NCBI GenBank assembly: GCA_045543095.1
Contig: JAZQMC010000022.1
Location: 1-62,495 of the forward strand
Origin: Fimenecus sp045543095
Lineage (GTDB): Bacteria > Bacillota > Clostridia > Oscillospirales > Acutalibacteraceae
DNA: 62,495 bases
Direction: 5' to 3'
In this document: positions 49,912 through 59,017 of the stretch, one piece after another
Layout of the letters: every line of letters begins with the position of its first letter
Numbering within the stretch: the first letter of the stretch is position 1
The notes under the pieces: generated by a model
What the model saw: only the letters and a program-made list of their open reading frames with translations
Databases searched by the model: none
What the model was told of the DNA's origin: nothing
Translations under genes and position numbers: made by a program

Positions 49912-52247
49912 TAGTCTCTGTATTCCTCCATAATGAAGGCTTCAAAAATGTCGCCCTCTTTAACGTCGTTAAACTTATTAAGACCGATACCGCATTCGTA
50001 ACCACTTGCTACTTCCTTAACGTCGTCCTTAAATCTCTTAAGTGATGAAATTGAGTCTTCAGCAATAACAATACCGTCACGAACGACACGGATTTGAGCG
50101 TTTCTTGTAACCTTACCATTCTGAACGTAAGAACCTGCGATTGTACCTGCAGAAGAAAGTTTGAATACGTTGCGAACTTCGATTCTACCAAGTAATACTT
50201 CACGGAATTTAGGTGCAAGCATACCCTTCATAGCATCTTCTATTTCTTCGATACAGTCATAGATAATACGGTACATTCTCATATCAACGCCGTCACGTTC
50301 TGCAATTTCAGTAGCAACAGGGTCGGGACGAACATTAAAACCGACGATAATAGCGTTTGATGCACTTGCAAGCATAATGTCTGATTCGCTGACCGCACCA
50401 ACACCGCCGTGAATAACTTTAACTGCAACTTCTTCGTTAGAAAGTTTTTCGAGATTCTGCTTAACTGCTTCAACTGAACCCTGAACGTCAGCCTTAACGA
50501 TAATGTTGAGAGTTTTGATTTTACCTGCGTTGATTGATGAGAAGAGGTTGTCAAGAGTAACCTTCTGGAACTGCTTGAACTGTTCTTCTTTCTTTTCTTG
50601 CTTTCTCTGTTCAACAAGCTCACGTGCAAGTCTTTCATCAGAAACAGCGTTGAACACGTCACCTGACTGCGGAACTTCGTCAAGACCCATAATTTCAACA
50701 GGAACAGATGGACCTGCTTCTTTGATTGAACGGTGTTTGTCATCAACCATAACACGAACACGACCTACTGCAGTACCTGCAACAACAATATCGCCTGAAT
50801 GAAGTGTACCGTTCTGAACAAGAAGTGTAGCAACAGGACCCTTACCTTTGTCAAGACGAGCTTCAATAACAATACCTTTAGCTGCTCTGTTGGGGTTAGC
50901 CTTGAGTTCTCTCATTTCAGCAGTAAGAAGAACGTTTTCGAGAAGCTTGTCAATGTTCATATGTGTTTTTGCAGAAACAGGAACACAGATAATGTCACCG
51001 CCCCATTCTTCAGGAACAAGACCGTGTTCTGTGAGTTGCTGCATAATCTTATCAACTGTTGTGCCGGGTTTATCCATTTTGTTGATTGCAACAATAATGT
51101 CAACTTCAGCTGCTTTTGCGTGGTTAATAGCCTCAATAGTCTGTGGCATAATACCGTCGTCAGCCGCAACAACAAGAATTGCAACGTCAGTAGCCTTTGC
51201 ACCACGAGCACGCATTGATGTGAAAGCAGCGTGACCCGGTGTGTCAAGGAATGTGATATACTGACCGTTGAGATTTACTCTGTAAGCACCGATGTGCTGT
51301 GTAATACCGCCTGCTTCAGTTGCAGTAACGTTTGTGTTTTTAATTGCGTCAAGAAGTGAAGTCTTACCGTGGTCAACGTGACCCATAACAACTACAACAG
51401 GGTCGCGTGTTACAAGATTTTCTTCATCGTCTTCACTGTCGTCGATAATTCTTTCTTCAATTGTAACAACAATCTCGCGGTTAACCTTTGCACCAAGTTC
51501 AGTAGCAACGATTTCTGCAGTGTCGTAGTCAATAACTTCATTAACAGTAGCCATCATACCAAGGGCAAAGAGCTTTTTGATAACTTCTGCAGCAGTCATT
51601 TTAAGACGGGATGCAAGCTCACCGACTGTGATTTCGTCACCAACTGTGATTACAGGCGGTTTCTTTGCACGTTCAGCGGCGATTCTCTTGAGTCTTTCTG
51701 CTTCAGTTTCTTTCTTGCCACTTCTCATACCTTGCTTGCGGTACTGCTGGCTCTTTTGTTTAAGTTTCTGCTTTTTAACCATATTGTCGCTCTGATGTGC
51801 ATTTGCAGGAGCGATGTTTTCGTATTTTTCGTTGTATTTTTCAGCATCGAAAGAGTTTGCTCTTGTATCAATATGACGCATTTCACCCTTTGTACGAGCC
51901 TGCATAGGCTTGTTCTGGTCTTTCTCTTTCTTTTTGGGCTGATTATCATTTTTCTGTGGAACAGGAGCATTCTGCTTTTTGTTATCAGCAGGCTTCTCTG
52001 CTTTCTTTGCGTCCTTTTTGGGTTCTGCCTTGGACTTTTCTTTGGGAGCAGCATTAAAATAATCGTCAAAGCTCTTTACAGAGTTTTCATTTGTGATTAC
52101 ATCAAAAATGAAATCAAGTTCTTTGTCTTCAAGAGTAGTCTGTGATTTCTTTTCACCCTCAAAGGTACCTGTAAGTTTTTCTATAATGATTTTGCTGGAA
52201 ATGTTGAAATCTTTTGCCAGCTCGTGAATTTTATATTTTTTCGCCAT
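49911..52247 (-). CDS. infB: Translation initiation factor IF-2
   Basis: A 778-residue IF-2. The ATG at 52247 is preferred for spacing from GGAGG. The N-terminus has an IF2_N module (KIHELAKDFNISSKIIIEKL), a long charged linker rich in Lys, Pro and Asn/Gln, a second IF2_N module at about 205-250, then the GTPase domain: GHVDHGKT at about residue 287, DTPGHAAF, NKMDKP, and domains II-IV. It brings fMet-tRNA to the ribosome. Part of the rimP-nusA-infB operon. Confidence 0.97.
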   Translation of the reverse strand: MAKKYKIHELAKDFNISSKIIIEKLTGTFEGEKKSQTTLEDKELDFIFDVITNENSVKSFDDYFNAAPKEKSKAEPKKDAKKAEKPADNKKQNAPVPQKNDNQPKKKEKDQNKPMQARTKGEMRHIDTRANSFDAEKYNEKYENIAPANAHQSDNMVKKQKLKQKSQQYRKQGMRSGKKETEAERLKRIAAERAKKPPVITVGDEITVGELASRLKMTAAEVIKKLFALGMMATVNEVIDYDTAEIVATELGAKVNREIVVTIEERIIDDSEDDEENLVTRDPVVVVMGHVDHGKTSLLDAIKNTNVTATEAGGITQHIGAYRVNLNGQYITFLDTPGHAAFTSMRARGAKATDVAILVVAADDGIMPQTIEAINHAKAAEVDIIVAINKMDKPGTTVDKIMQQLTEHGLVPEEWGGDIICVPVSAKTHMNIDKLLENVLLTAEMRELKANPNRAAKGIVIEARLDKGKGPVATLLVQNGTLHSGDIVVAGTAVGRVRVMVDDKHRSIKEAGPSVPVEIMGLDEVPQSGDVFNAVSDERLARELVEQRKQEKKEEQFKQFQKVTLDNLFSSINAGKIKTLNIIVKADVQGSVEAVKQNLEKLSNEEVAVKVIHGGVGAVSESDIMLASASNAIIVGFNVRPDPVATEIAERDGVDMRMYRIIYDCIEEIEDAMKGMLAPKFREVLLGRIEVRNVFKLSSAGTIAGSYVQNGKVTRNAQIRVVRDGIVIAEDSISSLKRFKDDVKEVASGYECGIGLNKFNDVKEGDIFEAFIMEEYRD

Positions 52248-52263
52248 ATTCATAACCTCCGTT

Positions 52264-52581
52264 TCAGTTCTCTTGACTTAAAATCGTAATAAGCTTATTT
52301 GCAAATCCGCGGTCATCTATTGAAATAACGCCTGCTTTTGTGCCGATACAGAGCGAGAGCTCTTTCATATCAAAATCTGCATCAACATAAGGAATGTTGC
52401 GGTGCTCAAAGGTACATTCATCAGCGATTTCTCTTTTGAGTCTGTCAGATGTGTCACAACAGGTGATACTTAAAAATGCTTTGCGTTTTTTTATGGAAGA
52501 AACTGCGGCATCGTGGCCGATTGACATTTTGCCTGCCCTGCGACAAAGGCCTAAAATGCCTTTTAAGTTATCCGTCATCAT
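52264..52581 (-). CDS. ylxQ: L7Ae-family ribosomal protein-like (YlxQ)
   Basis: A 105-residue L7Ae/L30e-fold RNA-binding protein (GILGLCRRAGKMSIGHDAAV, then KRKAFLSITCCDTSDRLK). YlxQ proteins bind kink-turn-like RNA and are standard between ylxR and infB. Its start overlaps the ylxR stop by four bases. The role in the cell is not fixed. Confidence 0.92.
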   Translation of the reverse strand: MMTDNLKGILGLCRRAGKMSIGHDAAVSSIKKRKAFLSITCCDTSDRLKREIADECTFEHRNIPYVDADFDMKELSLCIGTKAGVISIDDRGFANKLITILSQEN

Positions 52582-52841
52582 TTGCTGATTTCTTCCTCCA
52601 TTTTGTCGTAAATTCCGTCGGGAATCGTTACTTCAAAGGTACGGTCGATTCTCTTGGATTTTCTGGCTTTTTTAAGGCATTCAAGGTTATTACAGATATA
52701 TGCACCTCTGCCGGAAGCCTTGCCGGTAAGGTCGAGGCTTATTTCACCCTCGGCACTGCGAACAACTCTTATGAGTTCTTTTTTAGGCTTTTGCTCGTTG
52801 CAACCGCAACAGCGTCGCATAGGAATTTTTTTCTGTTTCAA
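52578..52841 (-). CDS. rnpM: YlxR family protein (RNase P modulator RnpM)
   Basis: An 87-residue YlxR protein. PMRRCCGCNEQKPKKELIRV at the start and the GRGAYICNNLECLKKARK block are the family signatures; in Bacillus the protein was shown to bind RNase P RNA. It lies between nusA and ylxQ as usual. AAAGGTTTGAAAC precedes the ATG. Confidence 0.93.
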   Translation of the reverse strand: MKQKKIPMRRCCGCNEQKPKKELIRVVRSAEGEISLDLTGKASGRGAYICNNLECLKKARKSKRIDRTFEVTIPDGIYDKMEEEISK

Positions 52842-52881
52842 ACCTTTTCACCTCAAATTTAAGTATTTTATATGAGTTTAA

Positions 52882-53931
52882 TTAACCCTCATAGAAACCG
52901 CTTTCAGGCTTGATGTCAATTTTCCAGCCTGTAAGTTTTGCGGCGAGCTTAGCGTTTAAGCCCTTGTTACCGATTGCAAGAGAAAGCTGATGGTCGGGAA
53001 CTGTAACCTGACAAGCCTTTTTCTCTTCGTCAACAATTTCAACCTCAAGAACATTTGCGGGAGCAAGAGAGGCTGCAATGAACTCTGCGGGGTTTTCGCT
53101 GTATTTAACAATGTCGATTTTTTCTCCGCCGAGAGTTTCAACAATGTTGTTTACACGAGCACCACGCTGACCGATACAAGCACCGATTGGGTCAACATTT
53201 TCGTCTGTACTGCTTACTGCCATTTTTGTTCTTATACCTGCTTCACGAGAAACAGAGTGAATTGAAACAATGCCGTCATAAATTTCAGGAACTTCCTGCT
53301 CGAAAAGTCTTTTTACAAGACCTGAGTGAGTTCTTGAAATCATAATGCGTGGACCTTTTTCGGTTTCTTTAACACTGCTGATATAAACCTTTGTAAGCTC
53401 GCCCTCAACGAATGTTTCACCGGGAACCTGCTCTGCTTTTGGAAGAACTGCAGAGCCCTTGCCGATTTCAAGAGTAACATTGCCGTTAATCGGGTCAATT
53501 CTGCTTACCTTTGCAGTAACAAGGTCCTGCATTTTTGACTGGAAGTCACGGATTACCTGACCTCTTTCTGCGTCCTTGATACCCTGACGGATAACGTGCT
53601 TTGCAGTCTGTGCCGCAATTCTGCCGAATTTCATTGTGTCAAGGTCAATTTCAAGAACTTCGCCCACTTTAGCATCTTCTTTATATTCTTGAGCGTCGAT
53701 GAGAAGAATGTCTGTATCCCAGTCAGTAATTTCATCAACGATGTTAAGGTGAAGATAAACTCTCATTGTTTTTTCTTCTGCATTGATTTCGCAAGCAACA
53801 ACATCTTTGTTATTATAGTCTTTTCTTACTGCTTTAATAATTGCTTCGCTGATTTTGTCATAAAGATAATCAGCCTGAATGCCTTTTTCTTTTTCCATGA
53901 GGGCAACTGCCTCAAAAAATTCTTTATTCAT
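52882..53931 (-). CDS. nusA: Transcription termination/antitermination factor NusA
   Basis: A 349-residue NusA with the N-terminal domain (NKEFFEAVALMEKEKGI), S1 domain and two KH domains (RIMISRTHSGLVKRLFEQEV; GACIGQRGARVNNIVETLGG; SLAIGNKGLNAKLAAKLTGW). It lacks the acidic C-terminal repeats of proteobacteria, which is normal for Firmicutes. The ATG at 53931 follows GGAGG and overlaps the rimP end by eight bases. It controls RNA polymerase pausing and termination. Confidence 0.96.
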   Translation of the reverse strand: MNKEFFEAVALMEKEKGIQADYLYDKISEAIIKAVRKDYNNKDVVACEINAEEKTMRVYLHLNIVDEITDWDTDILLIDAQEYKEDAKVGEVLEIDLDTMKFGRIAAQTAKHVIRQGIKDAERGQVIRDFQSKMQDLVTAKVSRIDPINGNVTLEIGKGSAVLPKAEQVPGETFVEGELTKVYISSVKETEKGPRIMISRTHSGLVKRLFEQEVPEIYDGIVSIHSVSREAGIRTKMAVSSTDENVDPIGACIGQRGARVNNIVETLGGEKIDIVKYSENPAEFIAASLAPANVLEVEIVDEEKKACQVTVPDHQLSLAIGNKGLNAKLAAKLTGWKIDIKPESGFYEG

Positions 53932-54403
53932 TTTCCGTAAAACCTCCAAAATCGTCTGCTTTTATCCAAGACGCTTCTTTTTTTAATATATTCATTTCAG
54001 TTTCTTCATCAACAGCGATTGTGACACTGTCATTATCATAGTCAATAAGAATACCCTTGTATTCTCTTTTGCCTTCAAATGCTTTGATAAGTCTGACTTG
54101 AATTTTTTCACCTAAATAACAATCGAAATGAAAATCGCGAGATAATTCTCTTTCAATTCCGGGGGACTGAACCTGCAGATTGTATGCTTGTTCAATAGGG
54201 TCTGCCTCGTCGAGCGGACCGTCAATAGCGTGGTGCATTGCAACACAGTCGTCAATGCCTACGCCGTCTTCTTTGTCAATGGTAATGCGAAGATACCAGC
54301 GAGCACCCTCTTTAACGAATTTAACGTCCCAAAGAATAAGGCCTAATTCGTCTGCAATAGGCTGTGCAATATCCCATACCACTGCGGCGGTGTTTTTCTT
54401 CAT
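53924..54403 (-). CDS. rimP: Ribosome maturation factor RimP
   Basis: A 159-residue RimP (IAQPIADELGLILWDVKFVK, then LRITIDKEDGVGIDDCVAMH and LQVQSPGIERELSRDFHFDC, the usual pattern). It helps 30S subunit maturation. ATG after AGGAGG. First gene of the operon, behind a sigma-A promoter and a leader with a strong hairpin. Confidence 0.95.
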   Translation of the reverse strand: MKKNTAAVVWDIAQPIADELGLILWDVKFVKEGARWYLRITIDKEDGVGIDDCVAMHHAIDGPLDEADPIEQAYNLQVQSPGIERELSRDFHFDCYLGEKIQVRLIKAFEGKREYKGILIDYDNDSVTIAVDEETEMNILKKEASWIKADDFGGFTENE

Positions 54404-54456
54404 AAAAACCTCCTGTAAAATATTAAGTTGTCATAATAAAAACATCCCTATAAACT

Positions 54457-54484
54457 CAAGAGAGCGGGTCGCCCCACTCTCTTG
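54457..54484 (-). ncRNA. Hairpin leader in front of rimP
   Basis: CAAGAGAG...CTCTCTTG with inner TGGGG/CCCGC-type pairing forms a strong hairpin in the 5' untranslated region of the rimP operon. Similar GAGTGGG/CCCACTC hairpins precede ylxS/rimP in many Firmicutes; the function is not known to me. No T-run follows, so it is not a terminator. Confidence 0.6.
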
Positions 54485-54512
54485 ACAAAAACGAATATTC
54501 TTACCGTAAAGA

Positions 54513-54541
54513 ATAATATCATATAATACAAATAAAATCAA
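54513..54541 (-). promoter_or_regulatory. Sigma-A promoter of the rimP-nusA-infB operon
   Basis: TTGATT, 17 bases, TATTAT on the minus strand, about 30 bases ahead of the leader hairpin. Confidence 0.75.
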
Positions 54542-54587
54542 GTGTTTTTTGTAATTTAATATACAATAATATATATAGAAAAATAAT

Positions 54588-54617
54588 TTTGCATTCTGCA
54601 TTTTGAATTTTGCATTT
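54588..54617. repeat. Short family C repeat
   Basis: TTGCATTCTGCATTTTGAAT and TTTTGCATTT just past the end of the small gene at 54620. Confidence 0.5.
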
Positions 54618-54619
54618 AT

Positions 54620-54808
54620 TTAAAGGTCATCCGCATCCTGTTCGGGCACTTCAAAGCCTTGGGGGTTGCCTGTGTACCAACCGTTTGCATCAAAATTCTT
54701 TGCAGTTTCCTCGCCATTCCAGATTTCGCTGATTTCTTCGTTCATTTTGCGTAATTTTTGTCTTGTGCGAACAGCTTTTTCTCCGGGATTTTTCTTTTTG
54801 AAAAACAT
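54620..54808 (-). CDS. Small hypothetical protein, 62 residues
   Basis: A short charged protein with a basic, helical N-terminus (FFKKKNPGEKAVRTRQKLRK) and an acidic C-terminus containing NGWYTGNPQGFEVPEQDADD. The ribosome site GGAGGTG is strong. It has no membrane segment or known domain. Monocistronic and divergent from the secreted protein at 54955. Confidence 0.75.
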   Translation of the reverse strand: MFFKKKNPGEKAVRTRQKLRKMNEEISEIWNGEETAKNFDANGWYTGNPQGFEVPEQDADDL

Positions 54809-54864
54809 AAAATCACCTCCGTGTGTATTATCTGCAATATCTATGAAAAAATTTGAAAACGCGG

Positions 54865-54893
54865 TTGACTTTTTTTGGTTAATGTTGTATAAT
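54865..54893 (+). promoter_or_regulatory. Sigma-A promoter of the secreted wall protein
   Basis: TTGACT, 17 bases, TATAAT; a near-consensus strong promoter 62 bases ahead of the gene. Confidence 0.85.
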
Positions 54894-54954
54894 GAGCGAG
54901 AATAGAAGTGGAATGTTCTAATTTTCCATTTATTTATGAAAGGAAATGATTATT

Positions 54955-55938
54955 ATGAAAAAGATTCTTGCAGTTATTCTTTCTCTTGCAATGATTCTCA
55001 GTATGACAGTTGTCGGCTTCGCAGCTGAAGTTCCTGCAGCAGACGCTGGTGTAGATGCTTGGACAGCATACTATACAGCAATTTATTTGGATGAAACACT
55101 TGACGCAGATGCTAAAGCAGATGCTCTTATGAATGAAGATTTAATTCTTTCAAATCCTTCAGTGGCTATTGAGGCTATGTTAGCAGCACGAACAGCTGCA
55201 TCAGAAGCAGGTGTTAATGTTGATGAAGTTACTTTTGCTATGATGGATAAAATGGAAGCTGAGTACGGCATTAATGTTGAAGATATGATGGGTGAAGATA
55301 TTGACGGTGACGGATATATCGGTGACCCTGCAAACGGTAACCTTGCAAAGCCTGAACCAACAGACGTTGAGGGCTGGACAGAATATTATGCAACTCTTCT
55401 CGGTAAAGCTACAACAGACCCATCTGCAGTTGGCGAAGTAGTTGCTGAAATCGCAGATACAGTTATAAATGGCGATGTTGATATGGATACTTTCACATCA
55501 GCATTCCCTGAAGCTGCAAAGATTGTTGGTGGTGACCTTGTTAATCAGGTAGTATGGGGCGTTGAAACACTTCTCTCAATGGACTTAAACTCTGATAACG
55601 TTATCGGTAAGCCAACTACAGATGATGACGGTAAACTTCCTGAAGACCCTGATAATGGCGGTGCAACAGGTGGTTTCGACATCGGCAACTTGCTTAACAC
55701 AGTTCTCGGCTTTATTGGTACAATCGCTGATTTAATTTTCAACCCAGGTAGTGAGCCAACAGACCCATCAGACCCGGGAAATAATGATGAAGAACCTTGG
55801 CCATCTGACCCTACAGACCCAGGCACATCAACAATTCCCGACACAGGTGACACAACAGTATTTGCAGTTGCAGCAGTAGCACTTGCAGCAGGTGCAGCAC
55901 TTGTTATGACAAGAAAAAAGAGCGAAGACGCTGAATAA
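54955..55938 (+). CDS. Secreted wall-anchored protein with calcium-loop motifs
   Basis: A 327-residue protein with a signal peptide (MKKILAVILSLAMILSMTVV then GFAAE), two acidic helical domains starting with similar W-T-x-Y-Y motifs (VDAWTAYYTAIYLDE and VEGWTEYYATLLGK), and two calcium-loop-like sequences (DIDGDGYIGD and DLNSDNVIGK) that end each. A glycine-, proline- and aspartate-rich linker follows, then an IPDTG sortase-type signal, a membrane segment and a KKSEDAE tail. The family is unknown to me. It is acidic and under a strong promoter, so likely abundant at the cell surface. Confidence 0.82.
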   Translation: MKKILAVILSLAMILSMTVVGFAAEVPAADAGVDAWTAYYTAIYLDETLDADAKADALMNEDLILSNPSVAIEAMLAARTAASEAGVNVDEVTFAMMDKMEAEYGINVEDMMGEDIDGDGYIGDPANGNLAKPEPTDVEGWTEYYATLLGKATTDPSAVGEVVAEIADTVINGDVDMDTFTSAFPEAAKIVGGDLVNQVVWGVETLLSMDLNSDNVIGKPTTDDDGKLPEDPDNGGATGGFDIGNLLNTVLGFIGTIADLIFNPGSEPTDPSDPGNNDEEPWPSDPTDPGTSTIPDTGDTTVFAVAAVALAAGAALVMTRKKSEDAE

Positions 55939-55966
55939 TTCTTTTACATAATTTCATAATAAATTT

Positions 55967-56000
55967 TTTGACGGAAATCGAAAGGTTTCCGTCTTTTTTG
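55967..56000 (+). terminator. Terminator of the wall-anchored protein
   Basis: GACGGAAATC/GGTTTCCGTC stem with a GAAA loop, then TTTTTTG. Confidence 0.85.
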
Positions 56001-56034
56001 TTGGTTTACAAATTAGAATTTGTCGAATTCTTTG

Positions 56035-56154
56035 CCCCCCTTCCGTCACTCGCTTTGCTCGTGCCACCTTCCCCTCGTAGGGGGAAGGCTATCTTGGGCT
56101 CCACCCTTGAGGGGGAGCTGGCAAATGCGTAGCATTTGACTGAGGGGGGTATCC
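56035..56154. repeat. Intergenic repeat, family B copy B4
   Basis: Same layout as B1 (32951-33066): CGTCACT..., CCTTCCCCTCGTAGGGGGAAGG-type hairpin, CTCCACCCTTGAGGGGGAG, and AAATGCGTAGCATTT, then GGGGGGTATCC. Hairpin loops differ from B1 while stems stay paired, pointing to a conserved fold. Confidence 0.8.
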
Positions 56155-56209
56155 CAAAAGAGTTCGACAAACCCCAATTTGTCAGAATGACACGAATTTG
56201 AGAAAACTC

Positions 56210-56238
56210 TTGACAATTTAATAAAAAGTGGCTACAAT
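56210..56238 (+). promoter_or_regulatory. Sigma-A promoter of the lysis cassette
   Basis: TTGACA, 17 bases, TACAAT, a near-perfect promoter; the LexA box starts 14 bases downstream of the -10 box. Confidence 0.9.
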
Positions 56239-56251
56239 AGTAAATGCAAGG

Positions 56252-56265
56252 CGAACAAATGTTCG
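56252..56265. promoter_or_regulatory. LexA (SOS) box, perfect match
   Basis: CGAACAAATGTTCG fits the Firmicute LexA consensus CGAACnnnnGTTCG exactly and lies just past the transcription start, where LexA would block the promoter. Confidence 0.85.
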
Positions 56266-56345
56266 ATAAAATAAAGACGCACAGAAAATCTTTCTGTATG
56301 CGTTTTTTCTTTTTGTGTAAGACAAATAAGGAAAGGGGAGATTTT

Positions 56346-56741
56346 ATGTTTGCACATACAAATAAAATGCTTGAAATTTCGGTTGAAGAGCACGAATATC
56401 TTACAGAGTTTGTTGACTTTAAATCGGGAAAGGCAGAGGTCGGGACAAGTTATCTTGTTTATAACAGAGAGAAGAAGCTGATTTCGGTTGTAAGAGCAGT
56501 TATGCAAAATGAACTTAATGAGCTTGAACGCATGGTGGCAAATAGTCATTGGTGTGAGCACATACCCGCAGAAAAAATTGCAAGGCAATATGAATTATCC
56601 CGTTCAGCTGTTTACAGAATTCTTGAAAATGTACGTAAAAAGATTGAGGGCTCAATGAAATATGTTCTTATGTATGACGGAATTCTTTTACCAAAATCAA
56701 TGGAGGAAATATTGGCTTATGCCCGAAAATATGAAAACTGA
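56346..56741 (+). CDS. Phage-type regulator with sigma-70 region 4-like HTH
   Basis: A 131-residue protein. The ATG at 56346 follows AAGGGGAG. Residues about 75-105 form a helix-turn-helix of the sigma-70 region 4/ArpU kind (EKIARQYELSRSAVYRILEN). Such proteins control late phage genes. It is the first gene of the LexA-controlled cassette and overlaps the next gene by 11 bases; it may amplify cassette expression after SOS induction. Confidence 0.75.
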   Translation: MFAHTNKMLEISVEEHEYLTEFVDFKSGKAEVGTSYLVYNREKKLISVVRAVMQNELNELERMVANSHWCEHIPAEKIARQYELSRSAVYRILENVRKKIEGSMKYVLMYDGILLPKSMEEILAYARKYEN

Positions 56742-56964
56742 AAAAACAACGCTTTATGAATTGGGTGAGGAATATGAAAAAATCGCAGAGCTACAAAATT
56801 CTTTTATAGACCAATGTAAAGCAGAAATCAAAAGAGCAGAATGGTCGGGGGACTCTGATGCAGTAGTAAGGCTTAAAAGAAATCTGACGCAATTCAAAAA
56901 AATTAAAAAAGAATTGACTGAAACTGCATCAAAGCTGAAAAATTATTACAAAGGAGAAAAATGA
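56731..56964 (+). CDS. Small coiled-coil protein of the lysis cassette
   Basis: A 77-residue charged helical protein (TTLYELGEEYEKIAELQNSF, then LKRNLTQFKKIKKELTETAS). It is a paralogue of the protein at 36438, which is also behind a LexA box. It overlaps the genes on both sides by 4-11 bases. Function unknown. Confidence 0.75.
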   Translation: MKTEKTTLYELGEEYEKIAELQNSFIDQCKAEIKRAEWSGDSDAVVRLKRNLTQFKKIKKELTETASKLKNYYKGEK

Positions 56965-58139
56965 TGAATCAAAAAATTATTTCTATTGAAATAACTCCTG
57001 AAAACGAGTCCGTTATAACCGAAAATGGTGGCGTGATGTGGGAACATAATGCGAGTGTTTTAAAATTCATAATTGCTGCCGATTATGTGGGGGATTATCG
57101 TTATTATCTTGAATACCGTTCGCTTATGGGAACAAAAACGAGAACGGATTATCTTGAACTGAACCTTGAAGACAATACGATAACTTATTCAATCCCCGCA
57201 ACAATGACTTCGTTAAAAGGTGTAGAGTGTTATTTCAATATCGTTAAAATTGATGAGGACGGAAATACGATTCAGGTGATAAAGCCTAAAAAATTCGGGC
57301 TGACATTTGATTATTCGCCTGAAACTGATAAATCTCTTTGTAAGGAATATGATTTTTCAATCAATTCCTTGCTTGAGGCAATCCGTCAAGGCACCTTTAA
57401 AGGTGATAGGGGAGAAAAAGGCGAAAAAGGTGACAAAGGTGATAAGGGTGAAACAGGAGGAATATCGGAAGAACAGGCGAATAATAATTTCTCAAATGCT
57501 CTTAAAGGTTATGCAGAGGGCGAAACAGTTGTAATTGATGACATTTCACCCATTGAGCACAAAACTGCTGTGCGGGTTCACGGAAAAAACCTTTTTAGCG
57601 GAGAGTTGCTTGGCGGTTACTTCAATGATAATTACTTCGATTTGCTTGCGGCAAACCCGAGTGTTTTTAAATCTATAAAATTATTCTTAAAAGCAGGTAC
57701 TTATACTATTTCATTCGGGACTGCGGTAAATGTTGTCCGCAGAATTATAGACAATGCGTATTACGGTAGCGGACAAGCCAATATATCTTCATACACATTT
57801 GAAACAACGCAGGATGGTTTTGTGGGCTTTTCTTTCAGAGATACAATACAAAATACAGATTGGCTTGAAGAAACACCAATACAGATTGAAAAAGGTAGTA
57901 CGGCAACCGAATTTGAACCCTTTGTTGACCCTGCAACCGTAACTGTAACAGAAGAAACAACAGGTGCAACATATACGCCGAATGCGGACGGCGTTTTTGA
58001 GGTTTCTTCGGTTTATCCTGTAATGACACTTTCAACTGACACAGAGGGTGTTACGGCTGAGTGTGAATACAACATAGATATTAACAAGATTATCATAAAA
58101 ATCGTAAATGCAATTATTTCATTGGGAGGTAGTTTATAA
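56961..58139 (+). CDS. Phage baseplate/tail-type protein with collagen-like stretch
   Basis: A 392-residue protein. The N-terminal 120 residues look like a BppU-type N-terminal domain of phage baseplate upper proteins (strand-rich, with LTFDYSPETDKSLC at its end). A collagen-like run of six Gly-x-Lys/Arg/Thr triplets lies at about residues 148-165, followed by a beta-rich C-terminal domain (receptor-binding like). It may direct the released lysin or bind a surface; no other tail genes are present. AAAGGAG precedes the ATG. Confidence 0.75.
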   Translation: MMNQKIISIEITPENESVITENGGVMWEHNASVLKFIIAADYVGDYRYYLEYRSLMGTKTRTDYLELNLEDNTITYSIPATMTSLKGVECYFNIVKIDEDGNTIQVIKPKKFGLTFDYSPETDKSLCKEYDFSINSLLEAIRQGTFKGDRGEKGEKGDKGDKGETGGISEEQANNNFSNALKGYAEGETVVIDDISPIEHKTAVRVHGKNLFSGELLGGYFNDNYFDLLAANPSVFKSIKLFLKAGTYTISFGTAVNVVRRIIDNAYYGSGQANISSYTFETTQDGFVGFSFRDTIQNTDWLEETPIQIEKGSTATEFEPFVDPATVTVTEETTGATYTPNADGVFEVSSVYPVMTLSTDTEGVTAECEYNIDINKIIIKIVNAIISLGGSL

Positions 58140-59017
58140 TGGCAGTTTATAAGGGGATTGATGTGTCGCGTTGGCAGGGTGAGATTAACTGGTCCCTTGT
58201 ACGTAATGCGGGAATTCAGTTTGCAATGCTTCGTGCAACCTATGGTACAGAGGGCTTTGACTTGTATTTCAGAACAAATTACCCTGCCGCACGAAAGGTG
58301 GGAATAGCCGTTGGTGCATATCATTTTGCTTATGCTTTAACACCTGAACAGGCGGTGGCAGAGGCTGAACATTGTCATTCAAAACTCAAGGGTAAAAAGT
58401 TTGAATATCCGATTGCTTATGATATGGAATACAGCGAAATGGCAAAATTGGGCAAAGAAAAAGTTTCGGCAATTGCAAAAGCTTTTTGCGAAAAGATGGA
58501 AAGCTACGGCTATTATGTTTGCATTTATGCCAACAAGCATTGGCTCGAAAATTATTTCACCGATGAAATTTTTAAGAAATATGATATATGGCTTGCTCAA
58601 TGGAGTGAGAAGCCCACATTCCAGAAGCCCTACGGAATCTGGCAGAAATCCTCAAAGGGCAAAGTTGACGGTATTGAGGGGAATGTGGATATTGATGAGT
58701 CATATAAAAACTATCCTGCAATTATGAAATATAACGGACTTAACGGCTACGGTGCAGAAATTGAGCCAGAACCCCCAAAACGCGGATATGCAGCGGGACA
58801 GAAGGTCGTGCTTAAAAATGCAAGGCTTTATTCAAGTGCATATACCGACAAGGTTTCAAACTATATTAGCGGAACATATTATATTTATGACGGGATTTAT
58901 TTTGAGGCGAGATTCCGCGTTACAAATTCTCTCAAAAATGTTGAACGCAAGCCAATCGGCAAATACGTGACGGGTTTTGTGCATCGTGATGACATTAAAA
59001 AGGGTGTAGCAGAATGA
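58139..59017 (+). CDS. GH25 lysozyme-type endolysin
   Basis: A 292-residue GH25 muramidase: YKGIDVSRWQGEINW at residues 4-18, AYHFAYALTPEQAVAEAEHC, AYDMEYSEMAKLG with the D-x-E catalytic pair near residue 100, and WLAQWSEKP then IDGNVD-like GNVDIDESYKNYP. The last 80 residues form an SH3-like cell-wall-binding part. It cuts the glycan strands of peptidoglycan. There is no signal peptide, so it needs the holin for release. Start after GGAGGT, overlapping the previous gene by one base. Confidence 0.92.
   Translation: MAVYKGIDVSRWQGEINWSLVRNAGIQFAMLRATYGTEGFDLYFRTNYPAARKVGIAVGAYHFAYALTPEQAVAEAEHCHSKLKGKKFEYPIAYDMEYSEMAKLGKEKVSAIAKAFCEKMESYGYYVCIYANKHWLENYFTDEIFKKYDIWLAQWSEKPTFQKPYGIWQKSSKGKVDGIEGNVDIDESYKNYPAIMKYNGLNGYGAEIEPEPPKRGYAAGQKVVLKNARLYSSAYTDKVSNYISGTYYIYDGIYFEARFRVTNSLKNVERKPIGKYVTGFVHRDDIKKGVAE

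Noticed and set aside
51369..52145. 258-codon plus-strand frame
   Set aside because: Antisense to infB; cysteine- and phenylalanine-rich product typical of a shadow frame of a lysine/glutamate-rich gene.
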